This document shows, piece after piece, positions 39,107 through 48,325 of a stretch of 64,000 bases of DNA; within the stretch, counting starts at the first letter, position 1, and every line of letters begins with the position of its first letter. The stretch lies in NCBI RefSeq assembly GCF_004368785.1, contig NZ_SODM01000002.1:496001-560000 (forward strand). Direction: 5' to 3'. The position numbers and the translations under genes are program-made. The notes beneath the pieces were generated by a model. That model was not told where the DNA came from. It saw nothing but the letters and a program-made list of their open reading frames with translations, and ran no database searches. The DNA comes from Flavobacterium sp. 270 (lineage in GTDB: Bacteria; Bacteroidota; Bacteroidia; Flavobacteriales; Flavobacteriaceae).

Positions 39107-42100
39107 ATGAAAACAAAATTACTCTTATTGCTTTTACTAGCAAACTTTTCTATTTATGCACAGTATACATCTATTCCTGATGTGAATTTTGAAAACAAAC
39201 TGATTAGTCTGGGTATTGATTCGGGCGTTGCCGATGGTAGAGTTCTGACGTCTAAAGTAAGTTCTTTAACTTATTTATATGTTGAAACCAGCTCGATCAC
39301 AGACCTTACCGGTATCGAAGCTTTTACAGCTTTAAAAGATTTGAGATGTTCTTCTAATCGATTGACAAAGCTAAATGTTTCTAAAAACATTGCGTTAACC
39401 TCTCTCGAATGCAGCAATAATTTATTAACCACACTGGATATCTCTAATAATCCATTATTACAAAAATTGGACTGCTCTCTAAATAAACTTACAGCGCTTG
39501 ATTTTTCTAATAATACAGCACTTAAAAATATTTATTGCAACAGCAATCAACTTACAACCTTAAATGTCTCTAAGCAGTTAATGCTGGAGTATCTTTTTTG
39601 TGACACCAATAAAATTGAAACTCTTGACCTTTCTCCTAACGTGAATTTGTCAACCTTAACATGTTACACCAATTTGCTACAGAATCTAGACCTAAGCAAA
39701 AACACTAAAATCCATTATGTACGAGCTCATGACAATCGTTTTATCAGTTTCAATATTCAAAATGGGACAAATTATTTGTTTGATGCTCCTCTTTCTACAT
39801 TAACGTTTAGTAGTCCAAATCTAAAATGTGTTCAGGTAGATAATGTAGAAGAGGCAAATGTACGCTGGCCCAGATCAGAAATTGATGCACAATACAGTAC
39901 ATATTGTTCTCCTTATACCATAATTCCTGATGCCAATTTTGAGAAGAAACTAATTGCTCTGGGTATTGACAAGGATGGTGTAAATGGCAAAGTTCTAACA
40001 GCAGATATTACTTCGGTAACTTCGCTGAATGTTTCAAATAGTTCGATTACTGATCTGACTGGTATTGAAGATTTTCACAGTTTGACTAATTTATCCTGTG
40101 ATGGAAACCAGCTTAGTACACTGGACATTACCAAAAATGTCTCTTTAACGACCTTAAGCTGTAATCAAAATAAAATAACTACTCTGAATGTATCCCGTAA
40201 TACAGCCCTAAAAACGCTGTCATGCTCTTCCAATCAATTGACAAAGATTGACTTATTTTATAGTAGTTCTTTGCAAATTTTGGATATTAGTAAAAATAAA
40301 ATCGAAAAATTAGCGGTGACCTTTAATGGAGCATTAACTTCTTTATATCTAGACGAAAATCTAATAACAAGTTTAGATGTATCAAACAACCCTGCATTAA
40401 CTTCTTTATCTTTAAACGGAAATCAACTAACGATTTTAAATCTTGCGAAAAACACTTTACTTACCAATGCGTCTTTCAAATCAAATCCGGATTTGTATTG
40501 CATTCAGGTTAGCAGCTTAGCATATGCAAATACAAATTGGTCCGATAAAAAAGATCCTATAACATCTTTTTCCGCAAGTCCTTGTGTCTTTACAGATTAT
40601 TTTACCTTAATTCCCGATATTAATTTCGAAAACAAACTAATTAGTCTGGGTATTGATTCAGGTGTTGCCGACGGAAAAATTCTGACATCCAAAGTAACTT
40701 CTTTGACCTCTCTAAATGTGTCACAAAGCTCCATTAAAGACCTTACAGGGCTTGAAGCTTTTGTTGCTTTAAAAACTTTGAATTGCGCGAACAATAGATT
40801 GCTTCACTTAAATGTGTTTAAAAACACGCTGCTAACCTCTTTAGAATGTAATAATAACCAATTAAACAAATTGGACTTGTCTAATAATCCGATGTTACTT
40901 GTATTGGAGTGTTCTAATAATAATATACTCGCGCTTGATTTTTCTAATAATACAGCGCTTAAATCCATTAAATGTTATAATAATTTTCTAAATAACATAA
41001 ATCTTTCTAAACAATTAGCACTTGAAAGTCTGGATATTAATTTTAATAGACTTCAGGCCCTTGATGTATCTTCTAATGTGAACCTGCAGTCTCTGATATG
41101 TAATGGTAATTCGATAGCTAGTCTGGATTTAAGTAAAAATAATAAACTGACCACTATGCTTGCCCATACGAACGACCTAACTCGTTTGAATATCAAAAAT
41201 GGAGCAAATATCCTATTCAGCAATCCTGGTTCTGCTATACGCTTCGATAACAACCAGTATCTAGTATGTATTCAGGTTGATGATATAGATTATAGTAATA
41301 AAAACTGGAGCAGTCAGAAAAACCCAGGTGCAAGTTTCAATACAGATTGTACTCCATATACTTTAATTCCTGATATAAACTTTGAACAAAAATTAATTGA
41401 TATCGGGCTTGATAGCGGAGCCATAGATGGTAAAGTTTTGACATCTAAAATCAGCACTTTAAAAACCTTAAACCTTACCAAAAGTAATATTTCAGATTTA
41501 ACAGGAATACAAGATTTTGTATCATTAACTAATTTATATTGCGGTCAAAACAGTTTAAAAGCATTAAATCTAAGTAATAATAATGCTCTAACTGTTTTAG
41601 ATTGTATTAACACACAGATTACAGCTTTAGATCTAAGTAATAATCTTGCTTTAACTACTTTGTATTGCGGTCAAAATTCATTAACAGCATTGAATGTAAG
41701 TAAGAATACTGCTTTAACTGTTTTAAATTGTAATAATAACCAAATTGCAACTTTAGATGTAAGTAATAATGTCGCTTTAACTGACTTAACTTGTTACTCA
41801 AATAAATTAACCTCTTTGAATATTAAAGTAAATACAGCTTTAACAAAATTAGATTCTGGTTCAAACCAATATACTTCTTTGGATTTAAGCTCAAATACTG
41901 CCTTAACATTTTTGGGCTGTAATACCAGTCAATTAACCTCTATAGACGTAAGCAAAAATACTGCTTTGACGCTTCTTGATTGTCGTGAAAACAAAATAAC
42001 CAACTTGGATGTTTCTAAACTCACTGCTCTAACAGAGCTATATTGTCAGTCTAATCAACTAAAAGATTTGGATGTAAGCAAAAATAAATCTTTGGAGCTT

Positions 42101-43081
42101 ATAAATTGTTCAAAAAATCAGTTAACAACTTTGGACATAAGCGTGCATCCAGCCGCAATTGGTTTATATGCTAATTCTAATCAATTAACGAGTCTAAATT
42201 TGAAGAATGGAAATAATGCTAACTTTCAATTGCTATATCTAAATCTTACAAACAATCCAAATCTAAGCTGTATTCAAGTTGATGACAAAGCCTATTCTGA
42301 TGCTAACTGGTCAACAAAAAAAGATGCAACTGCAAGTTACGAAGCTAATTGTACGTCTTATTACACTGAGATTTCAGATTCAAACTTTGAACAGAAATTA
42401 ATTAATTTAGGAATTGACACTGATGGTTTAAACGGAAAAATTACCACTGCAAACATAAGTTCAATTACCTCTTTAGACCTTTCAAATAGTAACATTAAAG
42501 ACCTAACAGGAATTGAAAATTTCACAGCATTAAACATTTTAGATTGCAGTAATAATCAACTTACGACTTTGGATCTTTCTAAAAACAGTAATCTTCAAAT
42601 TTTGTATGTTACAGGAAATCCACTTGTATATCTGAATTTGAAAAACGGAAATAATCAAAATCTTATTGTAGAATCACAAAATGGTAAAAAAGCTGCCAAC
42701 ATTCCAGGTACTAGCTTTTTAGGGCTTATTAATTTAGGCTGTGTAAAAGTAGACAGCGCTCCTTATTCTAATGCAAACTGGTCAAGAATTAAAGAAGCAA
42801 CAACAACTTATTCTGAAACCTGTACTTTAGGTCTTGAAGATTCTATTCTTGATAAAATCGTAATGTATCCAAATCCAACTAAAGGCGAAGTAAACATTCT
42901 AAATGTAAGCTTAGAAAAAGCGACAGTTTACAACTCGTTAGGACAATTAGTAAAAACATTTAATTTAGATTCGTCAAACACTATTAACACGATCAATTTG
43001 TCTGGTCTTCCAAAAGGAATTTACTATATATACTTAATCAATCAAGATGCAGCTTCGGCTAAGAAAGTAATAGTAGAATAA
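39107..43081 (+). CDS. giant leucine-rich-repeat surface protein with T9SS sorting domain (paralogue)
   Basis: 1324 residues. The signal peptide differs from that of the upstream LRR protein at one position in the first 19. It lacks the N-terminal carbohydrate-binding-like domain: the first LRR module starts right after the signal. Five modules start near residues 24, 273, 502, 754 and 1089, with the same cap (NFENKLISLGIDSGVADG is identical in modules 1 and 3) and the same CIQVDD and W ending. The module at 754 is the longest and most regular. A T9SS domain ends the protein (YPNPTKGEVNI to KKVIVE). Transcribed separately from the first LRR gene because a terminator lies between. Confidence 0.9.
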   Translation: MKTKLLLLLLLANFSIYAQYTSIPDVNFENKLISLGIDSGVADGRVLTSKVSSLTYLYVETSSITDLTGIEAFTALKDLRCSSNRLTKLNVSKNIALTSLECSNNLLTTLDISNNPLLQKLDCSLNKLTALDFSNNTALKNIYCNSNQLTTLNVSKQLMLEYLFCDTNKIETLDLSPNVNLSTLTCYTNLLQNLDLSKNTKIHYVRAHDNRFISFNIQNGTNYLFDAPLSTLTFSSPNLKCVQVDNVEEANVRWPRSEIDAQYSTYCSPYTIIPDANFEKKLIALGIDKDGVNGKVLTADITSVTSLNVSNSSITDLTGIEDFHSLTNLSCDGNQLSTLDITKNVSLTTLSCNQNKITTLNVSRNTALKTLSCSSNQLTKIDLFYSSSLQILDISKNKIEKLAVTFNGALTSLYLDENLITSLDVSNNPALTSLSLNGNQLTILNLAKNTLLTNASFKSNPDLYCIQVSSLAYANTNWSDKKDPITSFSASPCVFTDYFTLIPDINFENKLISLGIDSGVADGKILTSKVTSLTSLNVSQSSIKDLTGLEAFVALKTLNCANNRLLHLNVFKNTLLTSLECNNNQLNKLDLSNNPMLLVLECSNNNILALDFSNNTALKSIKCYNNFLNNINLSKQLALESLDINFNRLQALDVSSNVNLQSLICNGNSIASLDLSKNNKLTTMLAHTNDLTRLNIKNGANILFSNPGSAIRFDNNQYLVCIQVDDIDYSNKNWSSQKNPGASFNTDCTPYTLIPDINFEQKLIDIGLDSGAIDGKVLTSKISTLKTLNLTKSNISDLTGIQDFVSLTNLYCGQNSLKALNLSNNNALTVLDCINTQITALDLSNNLALTTLYCGQNSLTALNVSKNTALTVLNCNNNQIATLDVSNNVALTDLTCYSNKLTSLNIKVNTALTKLDSGSNQYTSLDLSSNTALTFLGCNTSQLTSIDVSKNTALTLLDCRENKITNLDVSKLTALTELYCQSNQLKDLDVSKNKSLELINCSKNQLTTLDISVHPAAIGLYANSNQLTSLNLKNGNNANFQLLYLNLTNNPNLSCIQVDDKAYSDANWSTKKDATASYEANCTSYYTEISDSNFEQKLINLGIDTDGLNGKITTANISSITSLDLSNSNIKDLTGIENFTALNILDCSNNQLTTLDLSKNSNLQILYVTGNPLVYLNLKNGNNQNLIVESQNGKKAANIPGTSFLGLINLGCVKVDSAPYSNANWSRIKEATTTYSETCTLGLEDSILDKIVMYPNPTKGEVNILNVSLEKATVYNSLGQLVKTFNLDSSNTINTINLSGLPKGIYYIYLINQDAASAKKVIVE

Positions 43082-43098
43082 TTACAATTAGTTAAACT

Positions 43099-43139
43099 AA
43101 AAAATCCCATTTTCATTAATTTGAAAATGGGATTTTTTT
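43099..43139. terminator. bidirectional terminator between converging genes
   Basis: aaaaaatcccattttca and tgaaaatgggattttttt pair closely, with A before and T after. Serves the second LRR gene and the minus-strand hydrolase. Confidence 0.85.
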
Positions 43140-43154
43140 ATGTTTTAAATGCTT

Positions 43155-44012
43155 TTAAAGAACTTCTTCGCAGGTCAAAACTTCTTTTAATCGAACGCCT
43201 TTTTCGGTATGTTCAACCGTTATAATTTGATTGTGCGCATCATGTTCCAGAAACAAATAATGATTATTATCTGCTGCATCATTTAAGAATTTTGATTTCT
43301 CCGGCATTGTCAATAAAGGTCTTGTGTCGTACCCCATAACATACGGAAGCGGAATATGTCCGGCTGTCGCCAATAAATCGGCACAAAAAATAATGGTTTT
43401 ATCTTGGTATTTTATATACGGAATCATTTGTTTTTCGGTATGGCCGTCAACGTAGAAGATGTCAAAACCCATTTCTTTCGAAAAGCCGAAATCACTGTCT
43501 GGTCGTTTTACAAAATTCAATTGCTCACTCTCTTGTAAAGGCAAAATATTTTCAGACAAAAAAGAAGCTTTTTCGCGAGGGTTTGGTTTTGTTGCCCATT
43601 CCCAATGACTTTCATTCGTCCAATATTTAGCATTTTTAAAAGCCGGTTCATAACCCGTTTTATCAGAGTTCCATCCTACACTTCCGCCACAATGATCAAA
43701 ATGCAGATGCGTCATAAAAACATCCGTAATATCATCACGGTGAAAACCATATTTTGCCAAAGATTTATCTATAGAATGCGAGCCCCAAAGCGAATAATAT
43801 CCAAAAAACTTCTCCGATTGTTTGTCGCCCATTCCAGTATCAATCAAAATCAGTCGTTTTCCTTCTTCAATCAATAAACAGCGCGCTGCAATATCAATTA
43901 AATTATTGTTGTCGGCAGGATTCGTTTTATTCCAAATTGTTTTAGGCACAACGCCAAACATCGCGCCGCCATCTAATTTAAAATTTCCAGATTCAATAGG
44001 ATAAAGTTTCAT
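43155..44012 (-). CDS. metallo-beta-lactamase-fold hydrolase
   Basis: 285 residues, no signal peptide. Metal-binding motif HLHFDHCGG, DTGMGDK before it, a further His in YVDGHTEKQM, an Asp in FCADLLATAGHIP and His in LFLEHDAH complete a two-metal site. Overall order resembles the lactonase-like group (AttM/AidC type) and related thiol or ester hydrolases. Substrate cannot be set from sequence. Divergent or convergent neighbours give no clue. Confidence 0.85.
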   Translation of the reverse strand: MKLYPIESGNFKLDGGAMFGVVPKTIWNKTNPADNNNLIDIAARCLLIEEGKRLILIDTGMGDKQSEKFFGYYSLWGSHSIDKSLAKYGFHRDDITDVFMTHLHFDHCGGSVGWNSDKTGYEPAFKNAKYWTNESHWEWATKPNPREKASFLSENILPLQESEQLNFVKRPDSDFGFSKEMGFDIFYVDGHTEKQMIPYIKYQDKTIIFCADLLATAGHIPLPYVMGYDTRPLLTMPEKSKFLNDAADNNHYLFLEHDAHNQIITVEHTEKGVRLKEVLTCEEVL

Positions 44013-44146
44013 GAGCTTAAATTTTTAATAACAAACAAAGCTAGGAAATCCAATTTCCTTATGCTAAAATTTCCTATTTAAAAACTTTCGCTTTGTAGAA
44101 ATAAATATAATCGCGAATTATTTTCTAATCTTCAACTAAAAGAAAA

Positions 44147-44180
44147 AGATTCGTGCAAAATAGTGCAATTAGTGGCAAAA
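44147..44180. repeat. CACGAATT-family repeat, right half
   Basis: agattcgtgcaaaa, tagtgcaattagtggcaaaaa: a right arm of the family, directly after the stop of the minus-strand coiled-coil gene. The left arm is poorly preserved. Confidence 0.5.
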
Positions 44181-44183
44181 AAA

Positions 44184-45113
44184 TTATTCTAAAGTAATAG
44201 AAGCATTTCCCATTATTTCCTGCTTGTCGAAGAAATTGACAAAATAAGTTCCTTTTTTAAACTGATTTTCATCTGCATTCAAAACACCATAAACATTTAT
44301 AGATTTCCCTTGAAAATCGGTACTAACAATAAAACTGTAAACCAGTGCTTTATCATTTCCAAATTCAATCAATTTATTTTCACCCAAAACATTGTTTTTC
44401 TGATCTAAAACCTGAATATAAAAAACTCTTTTTCCTGTTTTAGCAACAAGATTTCCATTTACAGTGAAACTTATTTTAAATTTTGTAGTACCTTTTGCTC
44501 TAGTAGTTTCCAACTCTTTTCCAGAGCTTTTTTCTCTAAGTGCTAATACCTTAAAATTGGATAATGCCAATTTTGAAGCATCTTTTAGTGTAGATTCTAA
44601 TTTTTTTTGTTTCGAAATTAAAGTGTCATTTTCAGCTTTTTGCTTATACATAACCAAATTTTGACTTTCAATCTCCGTTAATAAATTTTTATTCTGAGAT
44701 TTAAGTTTAGTAATTTCTACAACTTTAGATTCTAATGTGTTTTTAAAATCCGATAGCTGATTGCGATAAATCTTAATCTGAGCGACCGAAGGATTTTGAG
44801 AAGCCTTAATGATTTCCATTAAGTTTTCTACATTTTTTCTCTCAAGCTCAAGTTCTTGAGACAAAGCTGTTTTTTCAAGAATGGCAACATCATAAGCCAA
44901 CTTTAATGTATTTAAAGAATCCAGTATATTCTTTTGAGCAAGATATTCTCTATTCGACCCCAAAAATTCTTGTTCTTTTACGGCTTCATTTGTTTTATTC
45001 TCATCACCCCCATACGACTCCATACTAAAAACAAAGACTGTTGCTCCTACTCCAAAAACAAAAAATACTGCTAAAAGTGCTGTTAACCACTTATTTGTGT
45101 ATTGTTTTTTCAT
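44184..45113 (-). CDS. membrane-anchored coiled-coil protein of unknown function
   Basis: 309 residues. One N-terminal transmembrane helix (about 9-30, WLTALLAVFFVFGVGATVFVF), then a long coiled coil (about 55-190) rich in Glu, Lys, Leu and Gln, and a C-terminal beta-rich domain (about 205-309, KFKISFTVNGNLVAKTGKRVFYIQV in part, and NVYGVLNADENQFKKGTYFVNFFD). Topology suggests the coil and domain are periplasmic. No catalytic motif. I do not recognise the family from sequence alone; an envelope-organising or signalling role would be a guess. Confidence 0.75.
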   Translation of the reverse strand: MKKQYTNKWLTALLAVFFVFGVGATVFVFSMESYGGDENKTNEAVKEQEFLGSNREYLAQKNILDSLNTLKLAYDVAILEKTALSQELELERKNVENLMEIIKASQNPSVAQIKIYRNQLSDFKNTLESKVVEITKLKSQNKNLLTEIESQNLVMYKQKAENDTLISKQKKLESTLKDASKLALSNFKVLALREKSSGKELETTRAKGTTKFKISFTVNGNLVAKTGKRVFYIQVLDQKNNVLGENKLIEFGNDKALVYSFIVSTDFQGKSINVYGVLNADENQFKKGTYFVNFFDKQEIMGNASITLE

Positions 45114-45485
45114 AATTACTCACAATTTCTTGCAAAAGTACCAATAAATATTTGCTATGAATGCGTATAAATACCCTTTTTTAACATATTTAAAACATAT
45201 TTGATACCTAAATCTTACAAAAAGATATGATTTTTAATTAATTCGCAAAATTTATTAGAATTTCATTTTTTCCAGAAAAGTAAAATGATTTTTTTATTAA
45301 AATAACTTCTATCTATTTTAACATTTGTTATAATAATGTGAACCATTATGGAAAAAGGTTTTTAAGTCGTATCTTTGCAGATAATTTCATTTCAGCATTG
45401 ACATACAGCACTTTAAAATGTAATAATTTGATTACTATTTTTAATGATTAAAAGGAATGTTGAAAAGATAAATACCATAAAAACA
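45114..45485. other. intergenic region with the suf promoter
   Basis: No gene recognised. TATCTTTG at 45370-45377 is a clear -7 element for the suf transcript, about 109 bases before the sufA start. A TTG box at the usual distance was not found, so a second factor may control it. Confidence 0.55.
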
Positions 45486-45815
45486 ATGATAAAAGTTTCT
45501 GATACAGCCAAAAAGAAAATCATCGATTTGATGAGTGACGATGGTTTTGATGCCGCCCATGATTACGTACGCGTAGGTGTGAAAAGCGGTGGGTGCTCTG
45601 GTTTGTCATATGATTTAAAATTTGACAAAACGAAAGGCGACGACGATAAAATATTTGTAGACAACGACATAACAATTGCAGTTGAAAAAAAATCATTTCT
45701 GTATTTAGCCGGAACAACTCTTGAGTTTTCTGGTGGATTAAACGGAAAAGGTTTTGTTTTCAATAACCCAAATGCAAGCAGAACTTGTGGTTGCGGCGAA
45801 TCTTTTTCACTATAA
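45486..45815 (+). CDS. sufA: A-type iron-sulfur cluster carrier (IscA/SufA/HesB family)
   Basis: 109 residues from the ATG at 45486; the ATG 14 codons upstream would add a tail not found in the family. The three cluster ligands are present: Cys37 in SGGCSGLSY, and Cys101 and Cys103 in the CGCGESF ending. It receives Fe-S clusters from the SufBCD scaffold and passes them to target proteins. First gene of the suf cluster; sufB follows after 68 bases. Confidence 0.93.
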   Translation: MIKVSDTAKKKIIDLMSDDGFDAAHDYVRVGVKSGGCSGLSYDLKFDKTKGDDDKIFVDNDITIAVEKKSFLYLAGTTLEFSGGLNGKGFVFNNPNASRTCGCGESFSL

Positions 45816-45883
45816 ATAAAAGAACCTATAAAGCTTAAACGCTTCAAAAGTTAAATTTTTGTAGTGTTTTAAAAAAATAAAAA

Positions 45884-47332
45884 ATGTCAAAATATACTGA
45901 AGACGATTTAAAAATCGAACTCGAAACTAAAGAATACGAATACGGATTTTATACCAATATAGAATCTGAGACGTTTCCTATTGGCTTAAACGAAGATATC
46001 GTAAGAGCTATTTCGCTTAAAAAAGAAGAACCGGAATGGATGACCGAATGGCGCATCGAGGCTTTTCGTGCGTGGAAAGAAATGATCGAGCCGGAATGGG
46101 CAAACGTTCATTATGAAAAGCCGGATTTTCAGGCAATTTCATACTATTCTGCTCCAAAGCAAGTAGATCCAAACAAGACATTAGACGATGTAGATCCAGA
46201 ACTTCTTGAAATGTACAAAAAGTTAGGAATCTCTGTTGACGAACAAAAAATGATGAACAATGTCGCTATGGATATTGTTGTCGATTCTGTTTCTGTTGCT
46301 ACGACTTTCAAAAAAACTTTGGCAGAAAAAGGAATTATTTTCTGTCCGATTTCTGAAGCCATTAAAGAACATCCTGAATTAGTTAAAAAATATTTAGGAA
46401 CTGTTGTACCTCAAAAAGACAACTTCTACGCAGCATTAAACTCAGCGGTTTTCTCTGACGGAAGTTTCTGTTATATTCCAAAAGGCGTTCGTTGCCCAAT
46501 GGAACTTTCAACTTATTTTAGAATCAACCAAGCCGGAACAGGTCAATTCGAAAGAACGCTTGTTATTGCAGATGCCGGAAGTTATGTTTCATACCTTGAA
46601 GGTTGTACAGCTCCTAGTCGTGACGAAAATCAATTGCACGCTGCTGTGGTTGAATTGATCGCAATGGACGATGCTGAAATTAAATATTCTACCGTTCAAA
46701 ACTGGTTTCCTGGAAACAAAGAAGGAAAAGGTGGGGTTTATAACTTCGTAACCAAAAGAGGTTTATGCGAAACAAACGCTAAAATTTCTTGGACGCAAGT
46801 AGAAACTGGTTCTGCTGTAACATGGAAATATCCTTCTTGTGTACTTAAAGGAGATAATTCGGTTGGAGAATTTTATTCTATTGCCGTAACCAATAATTAC
46901 CAACAAGCTGATACTGGAACTAAGATGATCCATTTAGGAAAAAATACTAAATCGACTATTATTTCTAAAGGTATTTCGGCTGGAAAATCACAAAACAGTT
47001 ATAGAGGTTTAGTGCAGATTTCTCCTAGAGCGGAGAATGCAAGAAACTTTTCGCAATGTGATTCCTTATTAATGGGAAATAATTGCGGAGCACATACTTT
47101 CCCTTATATCGAAAGTAAAAATCCATCAGCAAAAATTGAGCACGAAGCAACTACAAGTAAAATTGGAGAAGATCAGGTTTTTTATTGCAACCAAAGAGGT
47201 ATTCCGACTGAAAAAGCGATTGCCTTAATTGTAAACGGTTTCAGTAAAGATGTATTGAACAAATTGCCAATGGAATTTGCTGTTGAAGCTCAAAAATTAT
47301 TAGAGATTTCTTTAGAAGGTTCTGTAGGATAA
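45884..47332 (+). CDS. sufB: SufB, Fe-S cluster scaffold subunit
   Basis: 482 residues, full length. Conserved stretches include [92 protein letters not shown] (shortened here to the family motif) and [19 protein letters not shown]. SufB with SufC and SufD forms the complex on which clusters are assembled. A toxin-antitoxin pair follows after only 17 bases, an unusual break in the sufB-sufC order. Confidence 0.97.
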   Translation: MSKYTEDDLKIELETKEYEYGFYTNIESETFPIGLNEDIVRAISLKKEEPEWMTEWRIEAFRAWKEMIEPEWANVHYEKPDFQAISYYSAPKQVDPNKTLDDVDPELLEMYKKLGISVDEQKMMNNVAMDIVVDSVSVATTFKKTLAEKGIIFCPISEAIKEHPELVKKYLGTVVPQKDNFYAALNSAVFSDGSFCYIPKGVRCPMELSTYFRINQAGTGQFERTLVIADAGSYVSYLEGCTAPSRDENQLHAAVVELIAMDDAEIKYSTVQNWFPGNKEGKGGVYNFVTKRGLCETNAKISWTQVETGSAVTWKYPSCVLKGDNSVGEFYSIAVTNNYQQADTGTKMIHLGKNTKSTIISKGISAGKSQNSYRGLVQISPRAENARNFSQCDSLLMGNNCGAHTFPYIESKNPSAKIEHEATTSKIGEDQVFYCNQRGIPTEKAIALIVNGFSKDVLNKLPMEFAVEAQKLLEISLEGSVG

Positions 47333-47349
47333 TAAAAAAACAAAACAAT

Positions 47350-47556
47350 ATGGATCTTATCTTAAAAAATGTAAATAAAAAAGATTTTCCAGTTTTTAAA
47401 TCGCTGGCAAAATCTCTTGGTTTTGAAATTGTTGAAGAAATAGAAAAACCATATAATCCTGAATTTGTAAAAGAGATTTTGGAAGCCAGAGAAGAATTAA
47501 GACAAGGTAAAGGGACTAAAATGACCATTGAAGATATAGACAAACTATGGAAATAG
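47350..47556 (+). CDS. antitoxin of a YoeB-type module (DUF2683-like)
   Basis: 68 residues, 17 bases after sufB, and its stop overlaps the toxin start by 10 bases (ATG within the last codons), the tight arrangement usual for toxin-antitoxin pairs. The N-terminus (MDLILKNVNKKDFPVFKSLAKSLGFEI) fits small antitoxins of Bacteroidota that precede YoeB. The acidic helical C-terminus (VKEILEAREELRQGKGTKM, IEDIDKLWK) would wrap the toxin. Likely also binds DNA to control itself, though here it sits inside another operon. Confidence 0.8.
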   Translation: MDLILKNVNKKDFPVFKSLAKSLGFEIVEEIEKPYNPEFVKEILEAREELRQGKGTKMTIEDIDKLWK

Positions 47557-47819
47557 TTTTTTCTACTAAAGCAAAAAATGATTTGGTGTTTTGGAATAAA
47601 TCAGGTAATAAAAAAATTCTAAAGAAAATTTCTGAATTATTAAGAGCAATTCAAGAAAATCCTTTTGAAGGTATTGGAAAACCTGAACCCTTAAAATATA
47701 ATTTATCAGGAGTTTGGTCTAGAAGAATTGATCAAGAACATCGACTGATTTATGAAATTATAGACGAGAATACAATAGAAATATTAAATGTAATTTCACT
47801 AAAAGGTCATTACGAATAA
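47547..47819 (+). CDS. yoeB: YoeB/Txe-family mRNA interferase toxin
   Basis: 90 residues. Active-site residues align with those of E. coli YoeB: Glu47 (GKPEPLK), Arg66 (EHRLIYE), and the terminal His88-Tyr89 (KGHYE). The VWSRRIDQEHRLIYEI and IEILNVISLKGHY segments are the family signature. YoeB cuts mRNA in the ribosomal A site. The gene looks intact. Co-transcription with suf genes means that the pair is expressed whenever the operon is. Confidence 0.93.
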   Translation: MEIVFSTKAKNDLVFWNKSGNKKILKKISELLRAIQENPFEGIGKPEPLKYNLSGVWSRRIDQEHRLIYEIIDENTIEILNVISLKGHYE

Positions 47820-47825
47820 GTATTA

Positions 47826-48314
47826 ATGGAAAACAAAACAGTAATCATTTTAGGTTCTTCCAGAAAAAACGGAAACACAACAAAAATTGTGGATGAAATT
47901 TCTAAAGAACAATATATAGATGTAATTAATCTGAGTGATTATAACATCTCCTATTATGATTATGAAAGCAAAAATATAGACGATGATTTTCTGCCTTTGA
48001 TAAGAGGAATAATTGAAAATTATGATACTTTACTTTTTGCAACTCCTATATATTGGTATAATATGAGTGGAATCATGAAGGTTTTCTTTGATCGTATTTC
48101 GGATTTAATCCGAATTGAAAAAGAAACCGGGCGAAAACTCAGAGGAAAAAAAATTGGCGTGATAACAAATTCTCATGACAATGAAATTGAAGAGAGTTTT
48201 TACATTCCGTTTAAAAAAACAGCCGATTATTTAGGCATGGAATATTTAGGACACGCGCATTTTAATGCAAATGTTCTGAACCAAACAACAAAAATAGAAT
48301 TGACATTTATATAA
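47826..48314 (+). CDS. NAD(P)H-dependent FMN reductase-like flavodoxin-fold protein
   Basis: 162 residues, starting 6 bases after the toxin and ending 11 bases before sufC. The flavodoxin-type phosphate loop GSSRKNGNTTKI is at about 10-21 and the flavin-binding ATPIYWYNMSGIMKVFFDRISDL segment at about 70-95. Slightly short for the family. It could supply reduced flavin for cluster assembly or iron release, but it may equally have arrived with the toxin-antitoxin pair. Both ideas are inference. Confidence 0.85.
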   Translation: MENKTVIILGSSRKNGNTTKIVDEISKEQYIDVINLSDYNISYYDYESKNIDDDFLPLIRGIIENYDTLLFATPIYWYNMSGIMKVFFDRISDLIRIEKETGRKLRGKKIGVITNSHDNEIEESFYIPFKKTADYLGMEYLGHAHFNANVLNQTTKIELTFI

Positions 48315-48325
48315 AATAAAAAACA

